Below, in pieces: positions 47,430 through 61,100 of a stretch of 64,000 nt of DNA. Made by a program: the position numbers and the translations under genes. Numbering within the stretch: position 1 is the stretch's first letter; each line of letters begins with the position of its first letter. The notes beneath the pieces were generated by a model. It saw only the letters and a program-made list of their open reading frames with translations, did no database searches and had not been told where the DNA came from. Source of the stretch: Pithys albifrons albifrons (lineage: Eukaryota > Chordata > Aves > Passeriformes > Thamnophilidae); contig NC_092460.1 of the NCBI RefSeq assembly GCF_047495875.1, forward strand, positions 39,036,054-39,100,053. The letters run 5' to 3'.

Positions 47430-48925
47430 AAATAGAATCATACAATATGTTGTATGGGAAGAGACCCATAAGGATCAAGTCCAATTCCCTGCTCCTCGCA
47501 GGACTACCTAAAACTAAACCATAAACCTGAAAGTGTCGTCCAGATGCTCCCTGAACTCTCTTGGGCATGGTGCTCCCTGGGAAACCCATTCCAGTGACTG
47601 ACCACCCTCCCAGTGAAGAACTATTTCCTGATGTCCAGTCTGAACTTCCCCTGATGCCATTTCATTCCCTTTCTTTGTGTCCTGTCACTGCTCATAGAGA
47701 GCAGAGACCAGATACCCATCTGCTGCCTGCCCTGAGGAAGCTGTACATGACAGTGAGGTCTCCCCTCAGCCTCCTCTTCTCCAGGGAGAACAAACCAAGT
47801 GACCTCAGCCACTTCCTCCTAAGTCTTGGTCTCAAGACTTTTCACCACCTTGGTTGCCCTCTGAATACACTCTAATCATTTGATGTCCTTATATTGAGGC
47901 ACCCAAAACTGCACACACGTCTCAAGGTGGGACTGCACCATTTCAGTGTGGAATGGGACTATCACCTCCTTGATCGCTGGCTGTGCTGTGCTCTGTAGTC
48001 CTCCTGTGTCACCTGTCCTTGTTTAGACACTAACCTTTTCTGCCCAACTTCTAGAATAAGATCCCTGTTCAGCTAAGCTGCTCTTCTGCCCTGCTTTTTT
48101 GAATTCTGCATTTTGGAATTGCCTGCTTCTATGCTCTTAAGAGATGGCTCTTAAGAAGTGACCAGCATTCATAGTCTCAGCACCTTCAAAAGCAGATTCC
48201 CAAGAATCTTTACCAAGTAGCTCCTTCAGCAGCCCTTAGCCTGCTCTATCCATATCCAGGATCATAGTTTCACTGGCAGTTTTTCTTTCATCACAAACTT
48301 TTGAAACTCAGCTACTTCATGATCACTGTGATCAAGGAAACCACCAATCACCATTTCACCCACAAGTCTCTTTCTGTTTACAAACAACAAATCTAGGAGA
48401 GCACCTTTCCTAGTCAGCTACCTGCACCAAGAAATTATCTTCAACATGCATCAGAAATTTCCTGGAGCTATTTGTGCCCTTTATATGGTATTCCCTGTTA
48501 ATATCTGGAAAGATAAAATCACCCATAGAGAGAAGTGTAGCTGATCCAGACATACTCCTTAATTATTTGCTGAATATTTATATCCTATATTATTGTTGTG
48601 TTGTTATGATATGTTTTGTTATATATAATAATTCATTGGTGTTGCCATTCTGGCTGGCTGGTCAACAGTAGACTCCCACAATGGCATCTGACTTATTTAC
48701 TTTGCCCTTCATCCCTACCCAGAGGCTCTCACTGCATCCAACTCCCTCCTTACACACAGTGCCCCCACCCCACCTCATGTGCTCTGCCTACCCACCTGGA
48801 GATCCTAAAACTGTCCATCATCATGGCAGCCCAGTCACAGGACTCATTCCACAAGGTTTTGCTTATGGCAATCATTTCATAGCCCTGGAACTGGGTGCAA
48901 GTCATGGGCCTCTGGTGGGTCTCTG
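47430..48925 (-). mobile_element. CR1 LINE, minus orientation, internal deletion of the RT region
   Basis: On the minus strand the 5' part reads, in broken frames, as the CR1 ORF2 endonuclease. YEMIAISKTLWNESCDWAAM lies near 48895-48830 (CR1 consensus-like YDIIAITETWWDDSYDWNAV), then DAIVGVY near 48680 followed by a stop, MGDFIFPDI near 48520, and EDNFLVQV near 48430. A KRLVSKQGQVTQEDYRA stretch near 48040-47990 matches the post-endonuclease region. Directly after it (about 47985 downward) comes the 3' tail, with CACCTTGAGACGTGTG and GGTTTGTTCTCCCTGGAG and a decayed end. The reverse transcriptase domain is missing. Stops and frameshifts show that it is dead. Confidence 0.9.
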
Positions 48926-49217
48926 TTCCTGAGAACCTGAGGTTGCCCTGTGATGGAATCCCACCCTGTGCTTAACCTGGAGTGCTCTGCTGTGGATCTT
49001 GCTGGGACTGAAGCAGCTCACCTTGCTGGCTGAGGTGAGCTGTATATACAACATATAAAATATATGAATTATCTATATTTCAGTATTGTTTCTCTCTACA
49101 GCAATACAGTGTAAAGCACTTGTGCATAACCAACAATGAGTATACTCTGAAATACTTCTAAAGAAAGCAGATTAGGAAAAATCACCACATGGACAGATTT
49201 GTTGAGATCTTTCTTTG

Positions 49218-49234
49218 TTCCTTCCTTCCTTCCT
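49218..49234. repeat. Short (TTCC)n repeat
   Basis: About four TTCC units lie in intron 2 within a T-rich stretch. Confidence 0.7.
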
Positions 49235-52200
49235 TGTTTTCCTCCACCATTGCAATATGCTAGCACAACCAAAATACAGCTTCTAGGCTTTGCTCCAACC
49301 CAAACTGCATCCATAACTCAGAGCCACCAAACACCTACTACATAATTTACAGCTTTGGAAAATATTTGTATTTTAACTTAAACATGCATGTAATCTGCAC
49401 CTGGGGAATTCTACAGCACCCAAAGAGTGAACACACTTAAATCAAAATTTTCCCTGAATAGCAATACCAACATGTCTTTAAAACTAACATTCTGGATGGT
49501 TGAAAAGGGACCAAACTATTTCAAAGCTGAAAAACAGGTAAGGAAAACTTGACATTAATATGCAAAACTGCATGTCAATTTGATTTTTAACAAAGTTAGG
49601 TTAACATTTCTGTATTCACTTCTGCCTCCTTGTTTTGCCTGGAAAGAGAACCAAGAAAATACACAAAGTCTTCCTCTGTTTTCATGGCACTTTCATCCTG
49701 AGTAAAACCAAGGATTACCATAAAATTAAGCAAGTTTTAAGCACAGTTTCAAGGCTGAAGCACAAGAAAATACATAAGTTAAGTACCCAAGACTGATTTT
49801 TTTAAATTAATGTATTATCTAAAGCATCTACAAATAATTCTTCTAAGTTTGTGTTCTACCTGAAATCTAAATGCAAATATTTATTCAAGCATAACAGTCA
49901 GAGCAAACCTCAAGAACAGTCTGCAAAGTAAAACAATTCTTGCATTTCTGGAAAAATGCTCTCTGACTTATTAAATTGTTTGTGTTTTTCAGCAGGTTCC
50001 TGGTATCATCACTCAGTAGCATTTGTTTTCAAGTCTCTTATTAGGGATCTCTTATTTCCACCAAAGGAAGCAGAACACTTTACGGTAGTGTAAGAATCAT
50101 TTTTACGGATCTACATATTGGAGTCATTGGGTCAGTTGGGTAAAAAATTGTGTAGAAAGGAGACAAGCAGATAAAAGTGCTGAGGAAGCAAAAACCTCTT
50201 AGGCTCAGGTTATTTCTTGATCTTTTGAGGGTACTTTTAATAGCTGAAATTAAAACTATATCTGGCCTAAGTAGTATTTTAGTTTCAGGGCAAATGCCAG
50301 AACCTGTGATTTTATTTCATCTATCAACAAGAACCCATCTTGGTGATGACCAGGAAATCCTGCTGAAGTAAATAAAGTTGCCAAGTCTATGGAAAGGAAA
50401 ATAAATTGTTGACAGAAAGGAGGAAAAAGGAGGAACTTACATCTTCAATAAATTTGACATTAATTACAGATCTCAGTTCATTTTGTCCTGGACAGGTGTC
50501 CACATTACCAAAACCACAGCAATTAACACATTTGTTGGCAGCCCCAGACAGGCCAAAGACCAAAAAACATGGAAAGTTGACAACCATCACAGCTCTATAG
50601 GTGGTCCCTCAAAAAAACAAGGAAGATTATGAAACTTCCACTCTTGTTTTGTATAATCCTAATGTAAGTTAGGAGACACCCATTTCCAGGGCTGTCAAGG
50701 TTGATCAGGCTTCACCTCACTAAATTCACCTTTAAAAAAGCCCTAACCAGCCTCCTTTTCCTCCTCTACACATAAATACTTTTCAGAACCTTAAATTTAT
50801 TGCCTCACATTTAACCTTTGGTAAAGAAAAAATACCCAGCAGTTTTCTGGAAAGTCAGAAAAAAGTACTTAATCTCACTGGAATGGCAACAAGTGATGGT
50901 GAGGATTTGTGGACAAAATATGAACCAGAATAAAATCTGCAAAAATTATCTGCAAATTAAGTTTCCATCCATCCGTATGTCAGCTTGAGATCTTTCTCCA
51001 GCTTTCTGAAATTTTCCAGAACCCTTGCTTTGAAAATGGGATTAGACTCAGAAGGATCCCACAAAACATTTTCATCTAGGCTCTCAGAATTACTTTTCTC
51101 CTTTTCCTGGAAATGGTCAAGGAAGGAATACACGATGAAGGATTCTCAGCAGATTTCATAAACCTGGAAAGCCATTTGGCAGCAACAGAAAGCCAGGGAT
51201 AAACTCCTCAAATGAAACTGAAACCAAAAATAACAACTAGGAACAAACCATTACCTCATAAAAATAAGAGACACATCATACTTAATCAAAATAGAGATCA
51301 TAAAGTACCCTTGACTACTCTATCTTGCAACCAGCTTCAGTGTCAGCCTTCCATTTTTCTCAGTGACCCTTCTCTGAACTCTTATGAGGAAAGAAAGGGT
51401 AAAAAGAGCTGTGTATCTTTGACCAGAACAGCTGCCATAAGCTGTCAGAACATTTGACATGACCACCTGAATGATCATGACTCGCAGCAGCATTCCATTA
51501 TTCTGTGCTTCTCCCTTTTGTCTGGAAAAATGGCCCTAAACACCTAATATTCTTTCCCCAGTCAGGAGGAAGCCCTTAAATTAATTTCTTTTTTTTTTAA
51601 TTTTTCTGAAGTCTAGCCTCTTACTCTTTCTTACACCCAAATAAATCATTAAATAATGCATATGTTTATGCTATTCTTAGTATAAGTCAATTTTAATAGT
51701 TTTATGAAATATATGAAAAAAACTTAAAGGGAAAGGTATGCAAATAACTTCCATCCATATCTAATTCAATCAGCCAAATAAGAAACTCTTGTGGAGTTTC
51801 TCAACTTTTCCCCAAGAATGTCATTGATGAGCAAATAAAAACGTGTTCACATTAACACAGAAAAATCAACATTTTTATACAGGGGTGTGTGTAAATGAAA
51901 TATATAGCCTGGAATTTACAGTATATTCCAGTACGGTTATGGATAACTGCACTGGAGAAGCAGGAGAAGGGAAGTTCGGCTGGAGTGATTAAAGTGCACA
52001 CATGAAAAAGAAGAGTATTTTCTCAGCTGCAGCTGTGTTTTAGGTGGAGAGAACACACAAGGCTCTCTTCACTTTTTTATTGGAATATTTAGGTGCTCGG
52101 GTAAAAGGAGGAAGTGGGATGGCTAAATGAATAGTGTGTGCTCACGAAGATTCAATCAAGGAATGGCAGCTTCAAACAATGAAGCCTCAGAAACAGGCAT

Positions 52201-55200
52201 AAAGGTTTAATAGTCCAAATGTTTGCACACGTGTACTTATGTCCAGAATTTAATCTGATAACCTGTCTTCAAGGTTTTCCAGTCCTTAGAGTGGAAAATG
52301 TCAATTTAGTGACCTGTTTAGCTTAATAGCTACTCAAATGCTATAAAAACCTATTGATACTGAAAATATTTATTTCTTCCCCTCATGCTTACTCTTACCA
52401 AGATGACAGACATTGTATGTGAAAATATAATATCCAATATATTGAAGAAAAAATGCCAAATGCTGCTAAGTGTACCACAGTATCTTTAGCTTGCTCAGAT
52501 TTACATCTTTTAGATTAAGCCAATGCACTGAAATTTTACGAGTCTGTTGTTTGGATACAAATGGATTTCCTTAACATTTCTTAAAATGTTTCCATTCACA
52601 CCTGATAAATATGCTGAATTTGTTGACTTCATATCAGGAGTATCCTTATCTTTCAGTTTATTGACATTTTTGTTTCTGTATGAAATCAAGTTGTACTCTA
52701 CTAAGGGAAGCACATGGTGCTCTAGTCAGAGTACCTGTGACAACTACCATTCAAATGAGCTGGGTGAGTCACATAAATTTATTTTTTAATTCTACTTAAG
52801 CAGACAACAACGTTTTCCTACAACAGAAATTAACTACACCATCAACTATTTTTAAGCAGGACTTTTCTCTCAATTGCTTAATTCTGAAAGATACAACTAA
52901 GACAAAAATAATCAAATAGGGAATAAATAAGATTCAGTAAGTTAGTGCCTGAAGTTCTTAATTTCTCTATAGGTCCACCAGTACTCCATAGGAATCTTCC
53001 AGCTCACCAACAGCATGTCCCTGAAGGGATCACCTCTGGTAGGAGGGGAAGGGTTTAGCTTTGCTCCTGGAGTGGATCTATCCAATGTGAACATGCACCT
53101 CAGAATTGAAAATAATTACTCCCGTGTTTCTTAACCTTTTGATCTGGGAGGATGTCAAAATTTTGAGGAGAGGAATTGAAAAAATTCTGCATGTACCTCT
53201 CCACCTTCTTCTCACTCCCAAGAAAGAAATGTTCTTGTACTCTCCTGGGCCACATTCTGAAACCACTATGCACAGAGATCTCTATATAGAGCCAGAGTGA
53301 GTAAAATTCGACTAAGGGCATTATGAGTTGGCCCTTTGTTAATTCATCTTATACTCACTGCACAGTGAATTCTGGTTTAGGCAGTTGCAAAGCATGCAGC
53401 AATCACCCAACACAACATGTTCTGTAGTGCATTAGGGCAACCTATAGGTAATATAACCCACGAGAATAATTGTAGTTCACAGTGAGAAGCTTGAGTTACA
53501 TTTGATTCCAGAAAGATAATGGCAACTGAGCAAGATCACTTAGCAGACAACCTAAGCTTACTTAATGTGTTGAAAGTATTACAAACTCATTTTTCTCCTA
53601 CTATGTTTAATGTATGAAACAATATGCCATGTCTATTTTAATAATATAATATTCTTGATCTATTTGTTAATCGTCCCACAGACCAACAAGAAGCTCAGAA
53701 AGAAACAGGGATTCCCTTCTTTCGTCTCTCACACCTTTAGAGGAATAAAAGAATAGACCAAAAGCTTTTAAGTCATATGCTTATTTTTATTATACACTAA
53801 TATAGTCTGATTCTTCCATAGTATACAAGAATTAGTGTATTTTTCTGCTGAGGCAGTCTACCTGTCAGTGCCTTTAAGGCACCAGACACCTCATCAGCAC
53901 TTGTTTTTACACAGGCAATGCACTCTGCACTGACATCACAAAATACCACTAAGTATTGTGGGACCTACTCTGCATGCCATAACCTGTAAAATACCCATCA
54001 TCAGCTGTGAGAAATGATGTGATGAAGCCAGCTGGAGTACCTGTGAACTTCATGTTTTAGACAATCAATATATCACAGACCTGAAAATGGCCAAAAGTGT
54101 TAATGCCATGTGGCAAAGACCAGATCTAGAATTATAAATTGGCACAAAGGCAAGAAATAGAGAAATAGATAAAAATCCCACCATTTTTACTTTCTGACAC
54201 TGACTGTTTTGATGGGATAGAGAAAATGCCCTCAAATCTATTAGAACATACACTTCATCATAAAGCATAGAGATGACTCAATTAAGCTTTTTGCAGATTT
54301 GTTTCTATTCTGAAACAGGTTGAAGATACCATAAACAGCATTTGATTACTGCATAGCTTAAATGGGAAAAGGGGAAAAAGCAGTGATAAAAAAAAAGGAA
54401 CAGGAGAGCTCCTCCACTGCAGACAGGAAATGTGTGTCTTCTTTTCAAAACACACTTCGAAAATGGTGTCATTCAAAAAAAGAAAAGCCATCCTGATGTC
54501 CAGTTCAGAAATAGAACAGTTAAATACAGACATGCTGGCTTAAGTAAACCAATTATCACTTGGTACTCTGAAGGTTGGGAACTCTGGAAAGCCTTGCCTG
54601 TATATACAGCAGGAGGATGTACCTGTTCATGGCATATGATGCGGAAGAATTCATTTAAAAGCAAAACTGAGCAGTGATGCAGCCTAGAACTCTTCCATAA
54701 GGTCTTCCCTTTAAGACCTCTACAGCCACAACATGAGTCTCTGGCCTGAAAAACTTAGACAGTGGCTGATGTGGGAGCTTCTGATCACACATTTCAGCCT
54801 TTTCTCCAACAGAATTTGCAAACATGGGAATGCTAATCCATGCTAAATGAAGTCACTACATGAGAATCGCTAGAAACTAAGCAATGCAAGAGGGCAGTAA
54901 GGACCTACAACAGGTGAGGACCCTGAAAACAGTCTTTATAGGGGTTTTTTGTACCCTCTGGTGCTGCAGTGATACAAACTACAGATGTTTATGTGTTTGG
55001 AAGATATGTTGCTTCTTCCAGCAAACAAACACATCAGAGGAAAGTGGATGCATAAAGTCTGTCCCCAAAAGGTGACGGCAGCTGAAACATCAAGAATATT
55101 CACCCTGTTTGTGGCTCTGCTTCTGGGACAGTGCAAGCCCTTTAAAATCTTATGCAATAAGCCTGAGAAAACTGCAATAGGAAAGCACCCATCAGGAGAA

Positions 55201-56451
55201 AATGAGCAGAATATGGTGACCCCTGGTGAAAGCCAAAGAGAAGACTCAGATGTACTTTACCTATTTTAATAGATAATAGTTTTGTAAGAAAGTTTTCCCT
55301 TTTTTTGCTGAAAACAGACCACTATCAGAGATAAAGCACTGAAATAACTAAGCATTTGGTCCAATCCAGTGTATCAATTCCTATACATCTCTGCCATTAC
55401 CACTTAGCCTGAAAATGTTACACAGATTTGACATTTGGATTCTGTGCTCTGACTTGGAAAGCAAATTGAAATGAACAATATTTCCTACCCCTCATTTTTT
55501 CCAGTTGCAATGACCACTACATTTCATATATCATGGCACACAATTAAAATCAAATTAATGAAATTGAATCAATATGATTTATAGCAAAACAAATCTATTT
55601 TCTCAAAATCAAGAATACTCTTGGTATTTTTAAATTTAAAAAGTATTTAACATCAAGATATTAAATCAGAGAAAACTTTTCCCTTTTATCTATAACACTG
55701 ATATTGTAAAAATTGATTATTTATTGGGCTCACAGTGTGTAAAAACATCATATGTATGATAAAAATACATATTTACTGTTTTTAGAACAGTACAATTAAT
55801 GAACTTAGTTCCACAAGCTAAGAAGCTCTCTTTTTGCAAGGTTTTTTACAATAAAAATAAAAATGCGTCTTTTGCAAACTACCATGGTGACCTCTCCTGG
55901 TGGAAAAATATATGACCTCTAATCATGAACAGCTCAATCAGATTAATCCTCAAAGGAGGAAATAGATCTGCCTAACTTCATAGTTGATTTTTTAATGTCA
56001 TATCCTTAAAGATCTAAATGCCATTTACAAATCAAAACTGGCACACAAACTACTAGATCATCAAGAAAACATTACAGACCCCTGCTGTATAAGCAAAACC
56101 CTAGTCAAGAGGCTTTGGCAACTTTTTAAAAATAATTTTTCAATGGAATCATCATAGAAACGGAAGAAATTATTACTGTATATATTACAGAATTAAAACT
56201 TGCGACAAAATGGAAGGATAAAGTGTTACTTAAAATGAGGCAAAGATGAAAGGATGAAAAAATAGATGGACATAAACATACGTAGAGTTTGCTGAAAACA
56301 TAGTATTTCTTTACTGGAATTATTTTTTTAAAGTAAAAGCAATAATTGCCATTGAAACTTGAAGTAAAAATACTCCTAAACAATTTTTTTTAAAAATTTT
56401 GATCTCAGTCATTTAGTTACTGTGGGGGAGGTGGTTCTCCACCTCTACCCC

Positions 56452-56966
56452 ACCCTCATGAGATCCCACCCGGATTCCTGCATCCACCTTTGGGGCCTCC
56501 AGCACAGGAAGGGAGCAAACCTGTTGGAACAAGTCCAGAGGAGGGACATAAAAGTGATCAGAGAGCTGGAGCACCTCTGCTATAGAGACGGGCTGAGAAA
56601 GTTGGGGCTGTTTCATTCTGGAGAAGAGAAGGTTGTATGGACACTTCAGGGCAGCCTTTCAGTATCTGATGGGAAACCAGAGAGGGACTCTTTATCAGGA
56701 ACTGTAGTGATAGGACAAAGGGGAATGGTTTCTAACTAAGAGTAGTTTTAGATTGGATATGAGGAAGAAATTCTTCCCTATGAGGGTGGGGAGGCCCTAG
56801 CACAGGTTTCCCAGAGAAGCTGTGACTGCCCCATCCCTGGAAGTGTCCAAGGCCAGGTTGGATGGAGCTCTGAGCAACCTGGGCTAGTGAAAGGTGTCTA
56901 TGGCAGGGGTTGAAACTGGACGATTTTAAGGTCCCTTCCAACCCAAACCATTCCATGATTCTATAA
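56452..56966 (+). mobile_element. CR1 LINE 3' fragment, plus orientation
   Basis: This is the longest plus-strand CR1 tail here. It starts near CACCCTCATGAGATCCCACC and includes TTTGGGGCCTCCAGCACAGG, GTTGGAACAAGTCCAGAGG, GATCAGAGAGCTGGAGCACC, TTAGATTGGATATGAGGAAG, GAGGGTGGGGAGGCCCTAG and CAACCTGGGCTAGTG. It ends CCAACCCAAACCATTCCATG followed by ATTCTATAA. It is 5'-truncated and antisense to KCNQ1. Open frames within it (105, 67 and 74 residues) are repeat shadows. Confidence 0.95.
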
Positions 56967-58094
56967 ACTTCAAGTTTCTCTTATGGTCATTCAAAAACTC
57001 TCTGCTAATCCATCAGCAACTCTTTGAGAACGGCTGAAGACATTCTATGCTTTGAACAGCCACCCAACACTATTAACTATGAAAATATGTAAAGCTGTTG
57101 TATAACGGAAAGAAGAGTTTATCCCTCAGGAAGCAAACATGTCCATGCAAGTTTGATGACCTCTCAGACAAGCAAGTGGCTGAAGCAGCATAACACTGCT
57201 GTAAATAAGATTTTAGAAGATCATTCATAGAACAAAGAGGATAAACAGAAGGCTTATATACAAGTTACAAATATTAGAAGTCAAAAAGAACAGTTGCGCA
57301 AACAGAATTTTTATACTGAAAGACATAAGCAATTGGCATGGATCTGAGTGATCTGTTCAACTCACAGGGAATATTTCAACAAGTGAAAGCAAAAAGAGAT
57401 AAAATGGTTAGAACTCATCGAGATATGGTCAATGGAAACAGAGTTGGCCTATGGTAGGAATCCAAGATAATGTTTTAAGTGCATATATGTATTTTAAGAA
57501 CAAGTAGATAAAAACTAACTCAAGTATTTAAAGACTACTTTTTCCATATTTAATTATTTATTACCAAACCATCTGTAAATAGTGAAGAGCTGAAGTATGA
57601 AATTACTTCAAGTAGGCAGGATTTCTAATTAAAATAAAATAAAGCAATACTTGTTCTCCTAATCTCTCAGAATGTGCATTTTGACAGAATTTTATGTTAA
57701 AAACACACAAACAAACAAGCAACAGGTAAAGGCAAAAAGACAGCTGTCAGGTTTTTCCTTCTGCAGGATGAACACTTTTCAAGAGCCAAGTTTCTGTCAG
57801 AAAAGCGCAGGCAGATGCAGCATTGCAGATTAGACAGGAACGGCAAACTCATTCTGCATTCAGTCAGATGGAATTTAAGGAGCACTTATGAAAACCATTG
57901 GGAAGAAGCAGATAAACACAAAGGAGCCAGTTTTATCAAAGACAGTGAACAGTGTTGGCTCAAGATTAAGTACTGAGTGTAGGAAATCCTACAATCACTT
58001 TTTGTCCTTGACTTCTGTTTGGAAAAAGCTATTAAAAAGGCAAGTGAACTCTGTCAAATATCTCCATTTGTGCCAAAAGTGTGTAGAGACTAAT

Positions 58095-58118
58095 GGGGGG
58101 GGGGGGGGGGAGGGGGGG
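58095..58118 (+). repeat. G16-A-G7 homopurine run
   Basis: Sixteen consecutive G, one A and seven more G lie on the plus strand in intron 2. The run could fold as a G-quadruplex on the strand that is the template for KCNQ1 transcription. Long G runs are also prone to sequencing and assembly length errors. Confidence 0.95.
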
Positions 58119-61100
58119 AGACTACTATTTAGCATGGTTTTACCAAAAGTATTAATCTATTTTTTAAAACGAATTTTAAACCAGTCCCAAAATTCTGATG
58201 CTCATATATGCCTGTCAGGAAAAAAAGATGTCATCCATAAAAAAGCAAGAAATTCAGATTGTCTCCACTCCCCTCAGATTGTTACTCTTAGAAACATATC
58301 CTAAACCCTGATTACCCACCTTCTGGTACTCAGGCATGGCATGATAAATTGTGAGACTGTATCTCAAATTCAGAAACACCATCCTGGGCTGGACTATTTC
58401 AGGAATTTGGTTTTATATCACCTTTTGTTAAGTTTTCTCTTTTCAGCAATCCCAATTACAGAACTGACTATGATCATCCCTCACACTTCTCATTTGGGGC
58501 TCAATCTGCTGCTCAGTTTTGCCAATTTGATCTGGTAATCAAAACTGAAGAATTTTTGAGAGAGTACCTTCTCCTATATTTACGGTATAAGATACTGGTA
58601 GAAACACACAGGGGCATCAGACAAGGGACATCAAGAGGTAACAACTCAAGAAAGCTTCTAGATCATGCCTTGGTTCTTCCAGAGGACTTTAATTCAGCTG
58701 GCACCTATTCAAAGAGTAGCACAGCAGGATGTAATCTGAGTGCTTCAGAAGCAAATTTTAGATATAGGTATTTTGTGGGAAACTGAGAATGAAACTCTGG
58801 GAATGAAAGCTGTAACATAGTATTGTTTTAAATGTTGCAAATACTTTATTCACATATGTGACTTGTTCCATTGTGCTTGTTTCCCACTGAACAAGAACTT
58901 GCTCATGCAGCAGATCCTAAATACTGATGGATAGACAAAAAGCTTCCAATAGCACAGACTCAGGATGAAGCAAAGCAGAGGAAACTGGAGATTCCTTTTC
59001 ATACCACACTACATGTAGCAATCTCAAAAAACAACTGTATGGGCATTTAAGCTTTGTGGATTGTGAAATAACACTGTTGTCCTACATAAAAGTCTTGTGA
59101 TCCATTTTTAACACTATTTGACACTCTAAGCTTCTCTCTGCTAGTATAAAAAAATTCAGGAAGAATCATGTTCTTCATTATCTGTGCTGTTGTGTTTATG
59201 TTGTATTGTGTCAATGCCCCTGTCACCACTGTCATTTCCCTCATTTGCTGGCTTGCTAAATAGCCAGAAAAAGGAAAAAAACCCTCAACAATGAGAAATT
59301 AACAAAGCTCATACAATGTATATATTTGGGAAAATTAAATTAGATTATCTCAAACAGCTGGGAAAAACTCTCCTAAGACTGGCACAAAATACTTGGGAGT
59401 ATGATATCAGAAACCTCCTTCCAATGACAGCATTTGCAAGTTCAAGACAAGCAATTTCACCAGTCTTACCATCACAGAACTGATTTTAACACAGTGATGA
59501 TCAGGTGGAGATTTACATGTTGTCTTCCCTTCATAAATGCAAAGAACAGAAGTCTCCTTTAAGCCCAAGCAAGGACACCAAATAAAACCATTACAGCATG
59601 TGGGGAAGTGTAGAATCCTGTATCAGAAGCTGTGGCCATGCAATGTTTACAGTGGTCACAAAGATGACAGATTGGCCTTTACATTGAAATGCAGGGCTAA
59701 AAGTTGTATTTTCTTCCTCCAGAATTCACTTGAATTTTCAGAGACTTGCAAACATATGCTTAGGGAATGAGAGGAGGAGAGTAAGCATTTGGAGCTTTTT
59801 TAACTGCTTATTCAGCCCCCTTTTTCTATTCAGACTACAGACACTCTCTTCAAGGGCCTTCTTGCTATGATATTGTCTTTTTGGTATATTCACAAAACCT
59901 GTCTGAATGATGGTAGGCTTCACACTTGACAAGAAATTATCTTAGACCACCAGATGTCTTAAGAACATTAGCATAATTAAGTCCTTGAAAGACAAGACTT
60001 ATGTGGCTTAGACACATCCATAGCTACATCTGCTACTAATGTCCCATATACCTACTCCAGTGACACATATTATCCAAAATTGTATTTGGCACACCAACTC
60101 ACCCTCTCCAAGAAAATACAAAAAACATTTAAACGTCTTCAAGTGATGAATGCTATTCTTCTTATCAAGACTTACCAACTTTCAACATGACTTTTTTTAA
60201 GTTGATCCTTCCCAAGTGTTAATCTACCTCAATATCATGAAATGATATTTTTTCATGAGTGGGAAAAATACCACAAGCATCATATGCCAGTATTTATTTG
60301 CAACACTACCAGGGCTACACAAAGAGTTACAGTGACCTTCAATTAGGGGAGAAACAAATAATTTTATCTTGAACTTGATACAATAGATTCTCTGGCCCAA
60401 TTTTGTTTTCACCACATTGGCAATCTCTACTGTTCTCACTTTCAAGAGAGCAGAGTGGCATAGAAGGCAGAATACACAGGGATGTGTATTCCTATTTAGG
60501 TAGAGAAACTCTGGTTACATGAACAGTCAGCTGTGATATGAAGTAGATCAGAGTAATGATCTACTAAAGAGTAAAGAGGGCAAAAATCTTCACGCTTCTA
60601 TGGGGTGAGCTCTATGCTGCGTAAAATGGGAGACGCAGTTTGAAATTCCTTCAGGTAAAGGTGGGAAGAAGTGCTCCAAGCAGGAGAATAACCATTTAGC
60701 TGCTAGCAACAAAAAGACTCAAAACTCTGTGGAAAAGAACTCATTTAACTAGCTCTAAACCCAATCTTTCAAGTGTTGTAATTAAAGTGAATTGATTTCA
60801 GACCAAACTAAGTATTAAGACAGATGCTTTCTAGGCAAGTGAATCTACATTAGCCAGCAGAACAGGCAGCCTCTGTGCTGGCCATTTGTAGGAGGAAACT
60901 AAGGAAAGAGCAGAAGGAAAATAAACTCCAGAGAGGTATCCTCCAGGCTGGTGGAAGAAATTGTTACAGCACTGCCACTGCCCATGTACAATTCATTTCT
61001 TAGATGATAACATCACTTTAAAATAGCTGGGAATGCTATGTGGACACAAGGTGAGCCACACATCCATCTCTAGTCATTTTTTGTCCAACAAAATGTGTCT

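Noticed and set aside
57888..58304. 138-residue plus-strand open frame in intron 2
   Set aside because: It reads through the G run as glycines and has no recognisable domain. The frame depends on the exact G count.
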